A stretch of 64,000 nucleotides of DNA from Craspedostauros australis (taxonomy: Eukaryota; Bacillariophyta; Bacillariophyceae; Mastogloiales; Achnanthaceae), in the NCBI GenBank assembly GCA_026770025.1, contig JAMXDE010000063.1:62001-126000 (forward strand). The letters run 5' to 3'. Numbering within the stretch: the stretch's first letter is position 1; each line of letters begins with the position of its first letter. The notes beneath the pieces are model-generated. The model did not search any database. It worked only from the letters and a program-made list of their open reading frames with translations, and had not been told where the DNA came from. Below are positions 30,473 to 41,771 of the stretch, one piece after another. Position numbers and translations under genes: made by a program.

Positions 30473-32308
30473 CTATCTCCTGGAGAGGTTGCGCAAACTC
30501 ATGGCGATCTTTTGACGGGCGGCGGTGTTGGTGACTTGCGTCCAGAACAGACCAGTGCCATCATCACGCTTCAGGAACCGCACACCTTGGTCCTTGAGTT
30601 CCTGCACGCGGGCTGTGGAGAAGGAAGTCTTGTCGGAACGGCTCGATATGGCATCGTATTCTGACTTGCGCGATTCCAGGAACTCCATGAACCGGATGTT
30701 GCCCGTGTGCGACTGGAATGGCCAACCACGTCCCAGTACAACGTCCTTTGCCGATGGAAAGTGGATGCAATCTTGCGACGGGAGGGCCTCCTCGTACTCC
30801 TTGTAGAACGCGGCCTCCACGTCTTGCGTGCGCTGCAGATAGGCCATCATCTTGTCCTGATCAGGATTGCCATCCAGATCCAGCTGCAGCAGCTTGGTGG
30901 GGATGCCGTACGATCGCAATTCGTACAGACACTCGATGTGGGAGCCGAAATGAATCTTAGTCCGAAGCCTCATCTCTTTGGGCAAGGCCACGAGCATGAC
31001 ATTGGCCAGCGGTTTCATGCCGTTGTTCTCGCAACAGATATGCAGGCTCGATAGCTTGACAGGAAGAGCGTCCGAGATCCCCAGCTCCTTGATGGATTTG
31101 GTCTGCTTCATCTTTTGCATCACGTCCGCAGTCGTGGCCCCCACTGTATTGAGGATGAGCACCAATCCTTTCTGCCCCGTCTGCGTCAGCTGTTGCGGCG
31201 AGTTGGTGTTCATGTACCACAAGGCCTGGACCAGGGAGAGCCCCGACTTGAAGAAGAATCGGGTGAAATTGAAAATGAGGATGCTTCGTCCGGACAGATC
31301 GACGCAGTTGTCATGGCGAATGATCGCGCCGCACTCCAACGACCGTCTGGCATCGCTCGGCAGATCTTGGTACCGAACGGGCTGAGCGGCCTTCTCTGCG
31401 CCGTAGATGTTCGTCTTGGCCTCGAAGTACTTGACGATGAGCTTGGCGGCTTCCCTCGGAACCCACTTCGTCTTGCGCAGCACCTTGAGTCGCAGACGGC
31501 GATCCTGCACCGCTCGCGGCGACAAGAAAGCCACCTTGCTGTAGGCATCCTTCTTGTGGATGGTCGTGATTTGTCGCTCCAACTCGGCCATCCTGGTCTC
31601 CACGAGTTCCTCAGTCTCCTCCACCGCCTCGCTGACGCCGTGGATCTCGTCGTAGACCTTCTCACGCTCATCCAACGACAGTTCATTGAGCTCATTGGCC
31701 AGCAGCTGCTCGCCGTCCATCATTTGCTCGTCATTGCGCTGACGCTTGCGCCGTTGGCCCGTGCGCTGCCCGCGGGTGCCCGTGTGCTTGTAGTACGCTG
31801 CCAGCAGAGTCTCTCGACTTGCATCATCCCTGCCAGACTCAGCGTCGGAACCCTCCGTGGAAGAGTGCTGGTGGTTTCTATAGTCATCCGTTGAGGAAGG
31901 ACAGAAAGAAGGTGGGAATTGGAAGATGCTGATGCAGGGCGACGGCGACGCCGAAGAAGACGGTGACACCATTTTTGGCATGGAAGACTCCAATTCATGT
32001 TCGTATTCGTATTCATGTTGGTAACTGCAACTGCGCTCAGCCTGCTTGTAGTTAGCATGCTCGTTGGTAGCCTGCTGGTCGTTGGCTTCTGCGGGGTTGG
32101 CAGTTGTGTTGGACAGCACTGGATCTACCGGAACATGACTGCTGTTGCTGGTGGTGCTGGCGACGCTGTTTCCATCATCTGCTGGCACAGACATCGATAT
32201 CGACATCGATAAAGACGGGGATGTGGACGTGGACGCTAATGCAGGCATCGGCTTCGATCGCAGAAGGCCTCCATCGCCATGGTTGACCTCTTCCAAGGCG
32301 CGCTTCAT
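30473..32308 (-). CDS. CRAL-TRIO (Sec14-like) protein with C-terminal DUF6824 domain
   Basis: 611 residues from the ATG at 32308 (MKRALEEVNHGDGG); the open frame further upstream begins at GTG and reads as low-complexity UTR. The N-terminal ~210 residues are Ser-rich and disordered, followed by a basic TGQRRKRQRND segment and an acidic helix (about 225-265). Residues about 275-475 resemble a CRAL-TRIO N plus lipid-binding domain (VPREAAKLIVKYFEAK, RSILIFNFTRFF, LDLDGN), so a hydrophobic ligand such as a phosphoinositide is possible. The last 90 residues (522-611: DVVLGRGWPFQSHTGNIRF ... RFLKRDDGTGLFW ... ARQKIAMSLRNL) match the DUF6824 pattern, a putative nuclear/DNA-associated domain common in diatoms. 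The pairing suggests a lipid-responsive regulator, which is inference. Confidence 0.75.
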   Translation of the reverse strand: MKRALEEVNHGDGGLLRSKPMPALASTSTSPSLSMSISMSVPADDGNSVASTTSNSSHVPVDPVLSNTTANPAEANDQQATNEHANYKQAERSCSYQHEYEYEHELESSMPKMVSPSSSASPSPCISIFQFPPSFCPSSTDDYRNHQHSSTEGSDAESGRDDASRETLLAAYYKHTGTRGQRTGQRRKRQRNDEQMMDGEQLLANELNELSLDEREKVYDEIHGVSEAVEETEELVETRMAELERQITTIHKKDAYSKVAFLSPRAVQDRRLRLKVLRKTKWVPREAAKLIVKYFEAKTNIYGAEKAAQPVRYQDLPSDARRSLECGAIIRHDNCVDLSGRSILIFNFTRFFFKSGLSLVQALWYMNTNSPQQLTQTGQKGLVLILNTVGATTADVMQKMKQTKSIKELGISDALPVKLSSLHICCENNGMKPLANVMLVALPKEMRLRTKIHFGSHIECLYELRSYGIPTKLLQLDLDGNPDQDKMMAYLQRTQDVEAAFYKEYEEALPSQDCIHFPSAKDVVLGRGWPFQSHTGNIRFMEFLESRKSEYDAISSRSDKTSFSTARVQELKDQGVRFLKRDDGTGLFWTQVTNTAARQKIAMSLRNLSRR

Positions 32309-33651
32309 CTCGATGATTGTGGATTGTTGTGCGGGGATGATATGCTGTGGCAGTGCTCCACTTGGACGAGGGCGCTGCTCTCCTCTTCTCTCCAGAATGT
32401 GAGATTGTGTGATGTACTGAGAGATCGTGCAAGTACGGGTGTGAGCCTGAGTGTGGGCAATACTAATAGCGCGATGTGCTTGTTTCTCTGCGCGGCTCCG
32501 CAAACGGAGTGCACTCGGAGTGGAACTGCTTGCCTGATTATGTACTTGCACTCTCTATTCGTATTGTGCACGTAATAATATGATCTATTCTATGATACAA
32601 TAGCTCGTAGTTGTGTGGTACGATCCAGTCGTTTGTCTTCTTTTGTTGTGAATGAACGGAGACGAGGACGCACAAGATCACGACCCCAGGAAACCATCCG
32701 CTCTCAGTTGCCGCAACCCAACTCGATTGGTTTCGTGTGAGCGATCACTCGCCCTTCAACTCAACTCAATTCACCCAAGCCAGAGTGAGAGAGTGTGAGA
32801 GAGAGAGCACAAGAATCGGATGGGATGTTTGCGCTTGTGTTCTGCGGCTGTCGATGTCTTTCTCGCTTCCCTTGCCTGTTTGTGGGCGCCAGAAGTGGAA
32901 CAGATTGCGGCAACGGCGGGAAGCGCCCTCAACATCGACATCACACCCACCCCCGCCGGTAATTGCGTTTACCGGTTCGGGAATGCGCCATTGCCGATTT
33001 GCAAACAGGCGAATTGTGTTTGATACAAAAAACTGCGATGAGATAGTAAATTGGACCAACCAACAATCTCGCGACGCGCCAAAGACAGAATGGTGCGTCA
33101 CCATGTTCCGCTGCGACACAACTCTGATCGACTCATCAGACCATACCCAGTCTTGTATCTCAATTCGATCACGAACAATGTCAATTCGTGACCTGTTTCG
33201 ATCCAACGCCCATCTGTTTTCCTCTTTCCACCGCCAACGCGAAACCGTGGCTTCGGCACGTCACAATGATGGCTTTGTGTCCACCACCACCGCACGAACC
33301 AATCAGGCACAACTCCCAAGCCAACATCGGTTCGCACCTTGCAACCGGACTCGCACGAGGAGACCACCTGAGGTCCATTGGAAGAACGAAAGCGTGGGAC
33401 CTGCGCTTCACAGAAGAGAGGAACCGATTGTGACAACAGCAAGGATTGGAGGGAAGCGACAATAGGAGCCACGATCGTCGAGAGCCGACGAATCTTAACA
33501 TTGAGCGCAAGCGTTGAGACACGGGTCATTCAACTTGCTCTCCAGTGGGAACAGTCATTTTTCCTGTCTTCCTGATCGTATCACACGATCATATCACACG
33601 ATCGCACCATATCATACCATATCATACTCTGCGTGTACTACCAACTCCATC
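32309..33651. promoter_or_regulatory. Divergent promoter region between CRAL-TRIO/DUF6824 and ATP/ADP translocase genes
   Basis: 1.34 kb shared upstream region of two divergent genes. It has GA-rich runs (gagagagtgtgagagagagag near 32787) and an array of cacacgatcatatca units just before the right gene (about 33575-33625: atcacacgatc repeated, then ccatatcata repeated). A 242-codon plus-strand ORF (32737-33465) has no recognisable domain and is not annotated. Confidence 0.4.
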
Positions 33652-35700
33652 ATGACATCATCATCGCAATCACCGTCGCCATTGGAGCGGAGGGATCCGT
33701 ACCCCATGAGTTCCCCTGAGGCAAAGAGGATGTCCGACTCCCTGCGTCCGCAGAGCGAAAATGAAGGCGGCAGCTCCGACAAGCAGTGGACGACGATGGC
33801 GCTGGAATCGGCCAATGCTCCGCCTGAACATACCGATGCGGAGGGATTCGGTGATGAAGGAGCCGCCAACCTCACGGGCAAAGCGAGCAAGGGAGGCGAC
33901 ATCTACAGCCACCTCGACGTATTGCCCAAAAAGGATCACGACAAGGACGATGAAGTGCTGGACGTTCCGCTGGATGAGCTCAGGGGATCGCGGTTCGATC
34001 GGTTGATGGGATCCGGCGAGCGCAAGCTGCTGAAAATCTACAAGCGTCTATACGGCGACAAGTTGCCGCCATCGGAGATGATCCGAACGCTCACGCTGGC
34101 AATGACGCTCTTCTTCATGATCGGCGGCTACTGGCTTCTGCGTTCGCTCAAGGACACCGTGCTCATGACGCTGTGCGGCGTCCAGGCCATCCCCAAGGCG
34201 AAGATGCTCTCCGTCTTCGTCGTGCTGGGCGTCGTTTCCATCTACAATCACCTCCTCGACAGCAGCCTGCCCAAGCATCAGCTCTTCTACATCTTCGGAT
34301 CCTTCTACTTCTGCCTCTTCACGGTCATCGCTCTCTTGCTCAGGCACCCCACCATCGGCATTGACAACCAGATCCAGTCGGAGGCCAGGCTGCTGGGTTG
34401 GATCAGCTACTGCTCCATCGAGAGCTTCGGAAGCGTCATGGTCAGCCTCTTCTGGTCCTTCGCCAACTCAAATATTTCCCTGGAGACCGCCAAGGCCAGC
34501 TACGGCGTCATGGTGGCGACGGCGCAGATAGGATCCATCATCGGCCCGGCCATCGTCAATCGCTATGCAGAGGTCTGGGGACCGGCCAACTGCTACATGC
34601 TGGGTGCCATGTGCATGCTGCTGCTGCAGGCCAGCATGTACAACTACATCCAGAACTACGGCTCCGCCGAGCAGAGGCAGGAGAAGGAGGAGCAAGCGGC
34701 GAGATCGCCGGCCGGCACCAAACCCGCGAAGAAGCAAAAGGCAGGCATCCTGGAGGGCCTCGTCCTCTTCTACAAGCACAACTACGTCAAGGGCATCTTC
34801 GCCATCAGCTGCCTCTTTATGGTGGAGGTCACCATCATCGACTTCATGCTCAAGGTCCTGGCCAAGGAATTCTTCTCCACCGAGTACCCGTGCGACATGT
34901 CCGATCCGTGCTACGACGCCGAGACGGGCGAATTCGGTCTCACCAAGGAGGCCACCAACGCCATCGCGTCCTTCATGGGATTGTTCGGCGTCGCCACCAA
35001 CAGCCTCAGCTTCCTCTTCAGCCTCCTGGGAACGTCCGCGGTCATTCGGTATCTCGGCCTGCGCACCACCCTGCTCCTCTTCCCATCGCTGTGCCTCATC
35101 GTCATCATCTGCGTGCGGTTACGACCAACGTTGCAAGTCGTCTTCGCGGCCATGATCATGCTCAAGGCCTGCAGCTACGCGCTCAACAATCCCACGAAGG
35201 AAATCCTGTACCAACCCACCAGCCCGGCCGTGCGGTACAAGGCCAAATCGTGGATCGACATATTCGGCGCCAGAGGCAGCAAGGCCCTGGGCAGCGTCGT
35301 CACGAACGCCTTCTCGTACTCCGCCAAGGTCCTCGTGGAGAACGGCAGCCTGGTGGGCATCTGCGTCGCCAGCTTCTTGATTTGGAATGCGCGCTTCATG
35401 GGGCGCCTGTTCGACCAGTACACGGAGACCGGTTACATCGTGGGTGAGGACGACAATCCGGAATCGCAAAGTATCGCGATGGCGATTGTTCAGAACAAGC
35501 AGACGGGCACGAGCTGCGCGCTGAAAAACGGCGACCATGATGGCGACGACGATCATGATGATGATGACGACGACGACGAAGGTGAGGAGGGCATGCTCGA
35601 TGATGCGGAAGGGGTGATTCCTGCTGGCGGTGATGCTGGCGAACAAAAACAGCAAGAACAGACAAAGCGAAGTGCCACGGCCAAAGTCGCCATGGTATGA
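33652..35700 (+). CDS. NTT: TLC-family ATP/ADP (nucleotide) translocase
   Basis: 682-residue membrane carrier of the plastid/intracellular-bacteria ATP:ADP antiporter family (TLC, PF03219), exchanging nucleotides across organelle-type membranes. After a ~140-residue hydrophilic N-terminus, about 12 helices follow. The first includes [13 protein letters not shown] (158-170) with the conserved lysine K167. Later segments include [21 protein letters not shown], the [18 protein letters not shown] helix and [39 protein letters not shown], which is a hallmark of the family. The C-terminus has a poly-Asp/Glu tract ([14 protein letters not shown]). ATG at 33652 (catcATGaca) is the first in frame. No signal or transit peptide is evident at the N-terminus, so it may sit in a membrane other than the plastid inner envelope. 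Confidence 0.9.
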   Translation: MTSSSQSPSPLERRDPYPMSSPEAKRMSDSLRPQSENEGGSSDKQWTTMALESANAPPEHTDAEGFGDEGAANLTGKASKGGDIYSHLDVLPKKDHDKDDEVLDVPLDELRGSRFDRLMGSGERKLLKIYKRLYGDKLPPSEMIRTLTLAMTLFFMIGGYWLLRSLKDTVLMTLCGVQAIPKAKMLSVFVVLGVVSIYNHLLDSSLPKHQLFYIFGSFYFCLFTVIALLLRHPTIGIDNQIQSEARLLGWISYCSIESFGSVMVSLFWSFANSNISLETAKASYGVMVATAQIGSIIGPAIVNRYAEVWGPANCYMLGAMCMLLLQASMYNYIQNYGSAEQRQEKEEQAARSPAGTKPAKKQKAGILEGLVLFYKHNYVKGIFAISCLFMVEVTIIDFMLKVLAKEFFSTEYPCDMSDPCYDAETGEFGLTKEATNAIASFMGLFGVATNSLSFLFSLLGTSAVIRYLGLRTTLLLFPSLCLIVIICVRLRPTLQVVFAAMIMLKACSYALNNPTKEILYQPTSPAVRYKAKSWIDIFGARGSKALGSVVTNAFSYSAKVLVENGSLVGICVASFLIWNARFMGRLFDQYTETGYIVGEDDNPESQSIAMAIVQNKQTGTSCALKNGDHDGDDDHDDDDDDDEGEEGMLDDAEGVIPAGGDAGEQKQQEQTKRSATAKVAMV

Positions 35701-36138
35701 GCGTCCAATCGACTTGGTCCGCATCAAGCTTCAGATGGATGCTCCCCGCCATCAAGACCGTTGAATGGCCGTTCGCCAAACTGCATACAGATAGAGAAAC
35801 CGTTGCACACACGCAGCTTCCCATCCTGCCGATAATGGTGCACTGCACTTCGTCTTCTGTTGGGAGTCGGAATCGGATAGTGATCGCAGATACAGAGATA
35901 GGCCATATCCGTAGTCCAGAACACATTAGACTAGATGTACAAACCAAGAGCGGGCCAATGGCAGACGGAGTATGTGCTGAATGGTATTTCATCCAAGACA
36001 AAAAAATGAGGCACTTGTCAGAGAGAACCGAGCAACACAGGGGTCTTCTTCGAGGTCTTGCTCTCCTTTGTTTCCAAGACCGTGCTAATCATGCATTCTA
36101 CAAGGACAGAAGGTAAAAGAAGGTCTCTGATGCATTAG
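35701..36138. other. 3' flank of translocase gene; no gene seen
   Basis: 438 bp with only short ORFs. It leads into the foldback element at 36139. Confidence 0.55.
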
Positions 36139-36930
36139 TACATATCCATAATGATTTTGGCCTGGTACTGGCCTACGTAGCTTGCGTCCGGACGCAAATT
36201 GGACGCTCAGTTTGCGTCCCCACGCAAATTGGACGCTCAGTTTGCGTCCCCACGCAAATTGGGCCAATTTGCGTCCGGACGCAAGCGGCGACTCAACGGA
36301 CTCGCCCAAATACGCTTTATGAGAAGCCGTTTTTTTTCCAAACCCTTTTTCGCTGGCCATCTCGACTCACGACATGACTCATGTCTTAGTTCTATAATAA
36401 TCGCTGCAGTTGTGGTAATTGAACAAACAATAATCATGATTCGTGCTCCACCCTCCTTGTTGTGTTACACCGTTGCCAGGATTTTGGTGTTGTTGTCAGG
36501 AGCGTGGTGGATGACATCGAAATCAAAAAGTAAAAGCTCATTACCTCAGATCCCATGACGTCAGAAAAGCAAGTCAGGCGCACGGAAAGGAACCCCTGAG
36601 ACATGACCAATGACGCCGTGCTGCATCGCGAGGTTTTTTTTTTTGAAATCGCCAAATAAGTGAGTTACTCGAAGGAGTCAGAAAAAAACAACCCACTTTC
36701 GGGTTTCGGACCGAAATCGGGTTTTTTTTTCTGCAACACGGGACATCGTGGAGGAACATGGGACTTAAGTAGTACAAGTGGTATTTTCGGCGAGCTTGCA
36801 TTTGCGTCCCCACGCAAATTGGCCCAATTTGCGTCCGGACGCAAACTGAGCGTTCAATTTGCGTCCGGACGCAAGCTACGTAGAGAATGCGTCCGGACGC
36901 AAGAAAAACGTCATTATGGATATGGATACG
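36139..36930. mobile_element. Foldback/MITE-like element with arrays of GCGTCC(GG/CC)ACGC palindromes
   Basis: About 790 bp with inverted ends: catatccataatga (36141-36154) against tcattatggatatgg (36911-36925). Each arm of about 150 bp has four hairpin units of the form TTTGCGTCC(GG or CC)ACGCAAA, spaced about 30 bp: 36182-36197, 36211-36228, 36241-36258, 36268-36285 on the left; 36801-36818, 36828-36845, 36858-36875, 36889-36902 on the right. The arms also share tacgtagcttgcgtccgg in inverted order. The centre (36300-36790) is non-coding, with T-runs. No ORF, so it is a non-autonomous element. Target duplication is not clear. Confidence 0.75.
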
Positions 36931-38059
36931 CCACTACCGATGGAAAGTTGCGGGTCATTGTGGATCATGAAGCAGCAAGAATACGAGTAAGATTATTGCG
37001 ACCATCGTATAATAGCAGTTGCGCCAGGGCGCCGGTTCTGCGCTCTCCTTTGTCTTTGGAATCCACGCAGGCGAGACCCGGTGCAATGAATGGACTAACT
37101 TGTTTATTTGTGATGTGAGATTGCCACCAACACAAGAGGTATGCGAGTAAAACCGTCCGACTAACAGAAATGATGGTCCACAGAACGGATGATCTCGATT
37201 TGCCGTGGCTTCACTCCGGTGCCGACTCGTCCAAACGAAGCAAAAAGCAAGATCAAGGAGGGCAAACAATCCAAGTTCGGGTATAGATAGAATCGAATAG
37301 GGGAACGATGTGGTGGTTGCCGCGGATAGTTTTCATTGTCCACCTCAGCACAGCAGATACGTGTCCTCTCTGCATTGTCATCTTCTCCTCGTGAAAGCTA
37401 CTGGAGAGAGTATTGGTGTGATGGCACGAACTGATCAAACCAGGATCCTGCACAGACACATTATACACAGATGCACCATACCATACATTCTGCACACGTA
37501 TTATACGAGCTAAAGACACAAGCCACCGGGTGTATGCCTTGGTCGTGATTTGTTCATACATCTTTGTCCATTCTGCTGCAAACGTGCATTGTGCCATCAA
37601 TCATCTTGGTCGTAACATCAGTATTTATGCACATCACAGTCTTCATTTGTTCGCTACATCTTTCAGTTTTGGTAGCAAAGGTGACGAAGGCAAGAGCAGA
37701 GCAAAGCAACCAGGTTGGTCTTCGAGTAGTGATCCTGCCCTTCGGCCACGCACACGGACGCGTTGAGCTGGTCACAACTCGCGTTCTCAGAACCCCAACA
37801 ATGATGTCGCCCACGAACAACGATGACCACCATCATGGAGAAACCGCACCAATCGCGAAAGCCACCCACGCGGAGCTCGATGCTGGGTCATCTCCTCACA
37901 ATTTCAAAAGACACCAACGAAGCAACGCAAACGCAAACGCAACTTCGCAGAAACCGTGCAGAACTTCACAGAAACCGTGCAGAAACTCCCAAGAAACCAA
38001 GACACTCAAAGCCCATCATCGATAATCGCAAGCACCTCAGCAACATCACCACTACCAAC
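36931..38059. other. Intergenic region upstream of the U-box gene
   Basis: No supported coding region. Close to the U-box gene a tandem of cagaaaccgtgcagaac-type units (about 37946-37985) lies in the probable 5' UTR. An ATG at 37823 is in frame with the U-box protein, and the intervening 79 codons are low-complexity. Confidence 0.5.
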
Positions 38060-38719
38060 ATGTCCACTTCTACCAACGCTCGTCCCACCGCTTGCGGAAG
38101 CTCCCAGGCACAACCACCGGCCGACCTCATCTGCCCTTTGACAGGTCAACTCATGACACATCCAGTTGTCACTCGACATGGTATTCATTTCGAGAGAATT
38201 GCGATTCTCTCGTGGTTGGGTGCCGGGCATGTTCATCGCCCAATAACGCTCAGATCCCTTCGTTCCTGCGATCTCACATTCGACGAGGAACATCAAGCCA
38301 GGGTCCAAGCATGGATGTCCTCGCACGGACATCAACTCGCAGCAGCAGCAGAAGAGGACACCCAGACACGGACGCCCGAATGCTCCAACAGAATTCTCCC
38401 AGGGCACCACAGTGCAGAACAACATCAGCAACAAGAACAACGAGGACAGCCAGATGGAATGATGGTTTTCGATCCAACTCCTGCGGACGCTTCTGCGCCA
38501 ACCCACAAGCACGTCGCCATCGATCGATCATCGTCATGGACGACACCGGCAGCACCCAGCGTGCTGAATTCGTCCCAACTTGAATTCCGGTGCAGCCCAT
38601 CCAGCGTTGCCTCGCGGTTTGTGTGGCAAGACCGTCCACTTGCATTTGATGGTCCCAAAATGACGGCGGGCGATCTGCTGGATGTCTTGGATGACGTCGA
38701 TGACATCCTCAACATGTGA
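38060..38719 (+). CDS. Small U-box domain protein (putative E3 ubiquitin ligase)
   Basis: 219 residues from ATG at 38060 (accaacATGtcc). An upstream in-frame ATG at 37823 would add 79 Arg/Thr/Asn-rich residues and is less likely. The U-box covers residues about 19-86 (PADLICPLTGQLMTHPVVTRHGIHFERIAILSWL, positions 20-53), with the family's CP.T..LM..PVV...G..FER..I..WL pattern. The second conserved proline segment is weaker (HRPITLRSL). The family folds as a metal-free RING and recruits an E2 to transfer ubiquitin. The rest is Gln/His-rich with an acidic C-terminal helix (DLLDVLDDVDDILNM), perhaps a substrate-contact segment. Convergent with the VTT gene 440 bp away. Confidence 0.7.
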   Translation: MSTSTNARPTACGSSQAQPPADLICPLTGQLMTHPVVTRHGIHFERIAILSWLGAGHVHRPITLRSLRSCDLTFDEEHQARVQAWMSSHGHQLAAAAEEDTQTRTPECSNRILPGHHSAEQHQQQEQRGQPDGMMVFDPTPADASAPTHKHVAIDRSSSWTTPAAPSVLNSSQLEFRCSPSSVASRFVWQDRPLAFDGPKMTAGDLLDVLDDVDDILNM

Positions 38720-39159
38720 TGGGCCATCATCAAGACGGTAAAGTATGGCATGGTACTCGTCGGTGCCACCTCGACGCCAGTACACATACGTGTCCATACG
38801 ATCGGCTCAAAAACAAAGGAGGTCCGCGATTTTGGCGCTCTCTGCAGCTTTCGACGTGGGGATTTTGATACAGCGACATCATTACAATAGACAACATTTT
38901 TACTCTACTAGTGCTCCCTCGTGCAACGGTTCTCCACAACCTGCGATGGCCTCAATGCTTTGGCAGACGGGCGCTAATTGAGTGGAGACCCAAAGGACAG
39001 AGTATGAGTAACCGTAGATCGATGTATTGTGCGGTATTGGAATCGTATTATGTGTAATATTATCTATTGCTGAATCACATTACAAGTACGTTGACTGTGC
39101 GCTGTATCATGTTCTATCTGTGGGTATTTGCAGTGGATTGGGACCAGCGAGGATGCCGC
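38720..39159. other. Convergent intergenic spacer; no gene seen
   Basis: 440 bp between the U-box and VTT-domain genes. ORFs are antisense or overlapping shadows. Confidence 0.6.
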
Positions 39160-40161
39160 TCAGACGGATTGTTCTTGGCTGTTTGTCTGGGCTTCGATCT
39201 CGACTCCAGCTTCAGCGTCCTCCTCCTGGCCTTCCTGCTCAGCAACGACCTTGTTGAGCTCCGCCTTTGCGTAGTAGGATGTCAAAGCGATGGCGCCGAT
39301 GCCGAAGATGACACCCACGATCACCACGATGATTGTCACCGTGGAATCGCCTCCGCTGCCGGCAGAATCGGCCAACGATCCAGCAGAAGCGCCGAGGAAG
39401 ACGTAGAGGATGGTGCCCGGAAGGATGGCGAACATGGCCCAGACGTACGACCAGAATCCGATGGCCGTGACGCCCGCGATGTAGTTGATGGCATTGAATG
39501 GGATGATGGGTGACAGTCGCAGCAACGCCATGATGCGGAATCCCTTCTCCTCGAGCGCTGCATCCAGGGCCTTGAAGAGCGTGTACTTGCTCGTCAGGGT
39601 GTTGCTGACCCAGTCGCGCAGCAGGAAGCGGCCCAGCAGGAACGATGCGATGGCTCCCACGCTTGCTCCGATGAAGACCGCGAGGCTGCCGACGAGTACA
39701 CCCACTCCCAATCCAAAGGCGTTGGCAAAGACGAATCCTGCCCCGAGTGTGAGGATGGATCCTGGGACGAAGAAGATGGTCGCGAATGTGTACACCAACA
39801 TGAAGGCGAAGAATCCTCCCGTCGGATTGTCCTCGATCCATTCCAGGAACGACTCCAAGCCATCGCGGATGTAGCTGGTGGTCAGCGAATCCGCGATGAC
39901 GAAGACGACGAATCCGATCAAGAACAAGGCGATGATGACCTTCTTTGTGAAGTCGCCCTTGCTTGCGCTTTCCTCATCCGATGATGCCGACGACGAATCC
40001 GCGTCGGTATTGCTGTCGTTGTCGTTGTCGCTGCTGTTGCCGTTGTCATTGGCGTTGTTGGAGGCAGCGGGCTTTTCCGAATCCATGTGTCTGGATGCCA
40101 TCTCAAGATCCTCTGGGTGCATGTTGGATGATGGTTGCTGCATTTGTTCCTGGTCTGTCAT
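39160..40161 (-). CDS. VTT/SNARE-associated (DedA/TVP38/TMEM64-like) membrane protein
   Basis: 333-residue integral membrane protein with the VTT (SNARE_assoc, PF09335) domain. Relatives sit in Golgi, ER or plastid membranes and several scramble lipids. The acidic Ser/Asn/Asp-rich N-terminus (1-70) precedes TM1 (about 74-91). The domain core has FFVPGSILTLGAGFVFA (140-155), the reentrant-loop motif F.PG...L..G, and LLRLSPIIPFNAINYIAGVT (223-242), the conserved R.SP..P....N...G. Two more helices follow (about 246-262 and 275-298), then an acidic tail. ATG at 40161 (MTDQEQ) was chosen. The region before it is a CAACAC-repeat leader without coding character, although the frame stays open. Confidence 0.88.
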   Translation of the reverse strand: MTDQEQMQQPSSNMHPEDLEMASRHMDSEKPAASNNANDNGNSSDNDNDSNTDADSSSASSDEESASKGDFTKKVIIALFLIGFVVFVIADSLTTSYIRDGLESFLEWIEDNPTGGFFAFMLVYTFATIFFVPGSILTLGAGFVFANAFGLGVGVLVGSLAVFIGASVGAIASFLLGRFLLRDWVSNTLTSKYTLFKALDAALEEKGFRIMALLRLSPIIPFNAINYIAGVTAIGFWSYVWAMFAILPGTILYVFLGASAGSLADSAGSGGDSTVTIIVVIVGVIFGIGAIALTSYYAKAELNKVVAEQEGQEEDAEAGVEIEAQTNSQEQSV

Positions 40162-41771
40162 GTTGGTGTTGGTGTTGGTGTGAGTGTTAATGTTGGTGTT
40201 GATGATGTGAATTAGTATGTTGTGGAGTTGCTTGGGTGCTGCAGTGTTGTGGTGTGATGATGTGATGGTGATGCGATTGCGATTGTAGTTGTTCTTTGAT
40301 GTAGATTTGATTTTTATGAGATTGATCAGACATGTTCCACCCTTGGACATGAGATCCAAAGAAGGAGACACTCTCTCGCAAACCACAACGATGGATGGAC
40401 ATGGAATATCCGCACCATACCACACTCTTGTGGATCTGCAACGCCGATGGCACAACGCCGATGCTGCAATACAGCACACGCGCGATCCACATCACATGAT
40501 GTTCTCGTCTGTGAGGGCGAAGATGCCCGAGACGTGAGGGAAACCTCACCGACGGCGATCTTTTTGTGGTTGGATGGCGCGCAGGCAGGAAGTTTGTTGG
40601 GTTCCTTGCGTTTTTGTGGGAACAGAAACCGCGCAGGCAACAAACAAGGAAGATGAGAAAGACAATGAAACACGATCGATTCCCGCTTGTGATCATCGAC
40701 GATACGTCCAAGTCACGGGTACGACTCGAGGACAACTTCGATCAAATGGAGACAAGCATGACTGAAATGGATTTGAACATGTTTCTGCAAGCGAAAAAGT
40801 GGCGGTCGAAATCAATCGATGCAACTCGAGCGCACACGTTGATGCAGCTGATCGTGAGGAGCTTTGGTAAAGATGGCAAGAGATGGCGCGGACATCACAT
40901 GTGGACACCTGCGAGTAAAAGTGGGTTATCAGCGCCACGCTCTCTCCAGAGTAGCGAAGCTGGCATCTCCCAGCGATGATTATCGTTGCGACGGTGATCT
41001 GCCACACGAGTACTCTGAACCAAAAGTAGTGGTCGGATGCTGTCCACATCAATCATCGTCGGGAACGCTTCAGCAGAACAAGAGAAGCTACTACACGAGA
41101 GATGATGACGCCTTGCGTGAGGGGACATCAGTGTATCTATGTTGACCGCAGCGTGCGACTGTGCCGATGTGATTGGTGGTAGTCGTCCCGCGCAACATGA
41201 ACACCGCCCAACACTCAAGCTGGTCGCGAATTCGTCAGTGAGTTGGCACATGCGTTTCCTCTGCGGTGATGCGTCCCCCAAACATTCCCGCAAGAAGCTG
41301 TTCGGCCAGCCCCATTGAACTCTAGTATTCACCGCAGTACGCTCTTCAGTCTCGAATTGGTGTTCAGCCTTGCGGTATCAGTGGAAGAGACACCGCGTGC
41401 GCAAGTTTCATGAATGACGTCCGCATTGCATGGACGGGGGAACATGATATTCCCTTGAAGAGAATGAGGCGTAGTCAGTTGATGCGGATGTAGTCGAGCG
41501 CTCTGGAGGGCCGTGGAATGATTGGGAAGCCCGTTGCTCCCTGGGAAGACACTGCGCGGTTGGAATCGCATCATCCGGAACATGCCAATGGCCAAATCTC
41601 GAATGGATCATTGCGCGTATTTTCCAGCAGTGCCCGTTCCCATACATCCATGTCTACCAATGCACTCATGTGTGATGGCAAATTAATTTGTGCAAGTTGA
41701 CAGCGCAGATGCAAAACGTTGATGTGCTTGTCAGAGCCTCTCTTCATGTCTTTACGAAAGAACCATCGTAA
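40162..41771. other. Intergenic region; no supported gene
   Basis: 1.6 kb between two minus-strand genes. It starts with the CAACAC-rich leader of the VTT gene (40162-40210). A 137-codon plus-strand ORF at 40566-40979 shows no domain, and other ORFs overlap on both strands. Confidence 0.5.

Noticed and set aside
32737..33465. 242-codon plus-strand ORF between divergent genes
   Set aside because: No domain, low-complexity start, lies in a promoter region.
34398..35447. 349-codon ORF overlapping the translocase in another frame
   Set aside because: Gln/His/Arg-rich out-of-frame reading of a real gene.
36182..36902. CRISPR-like array
   Set aside because: Units are palindromes in two inverted arms with similar, not unique, spacers, in a eukaryotic genome; a foldback element fits better.
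40566..40979. 137-codon plus-strand ORF
   Set aside because: No recognised domain, poor start context, overlapping ORFs in other frames.
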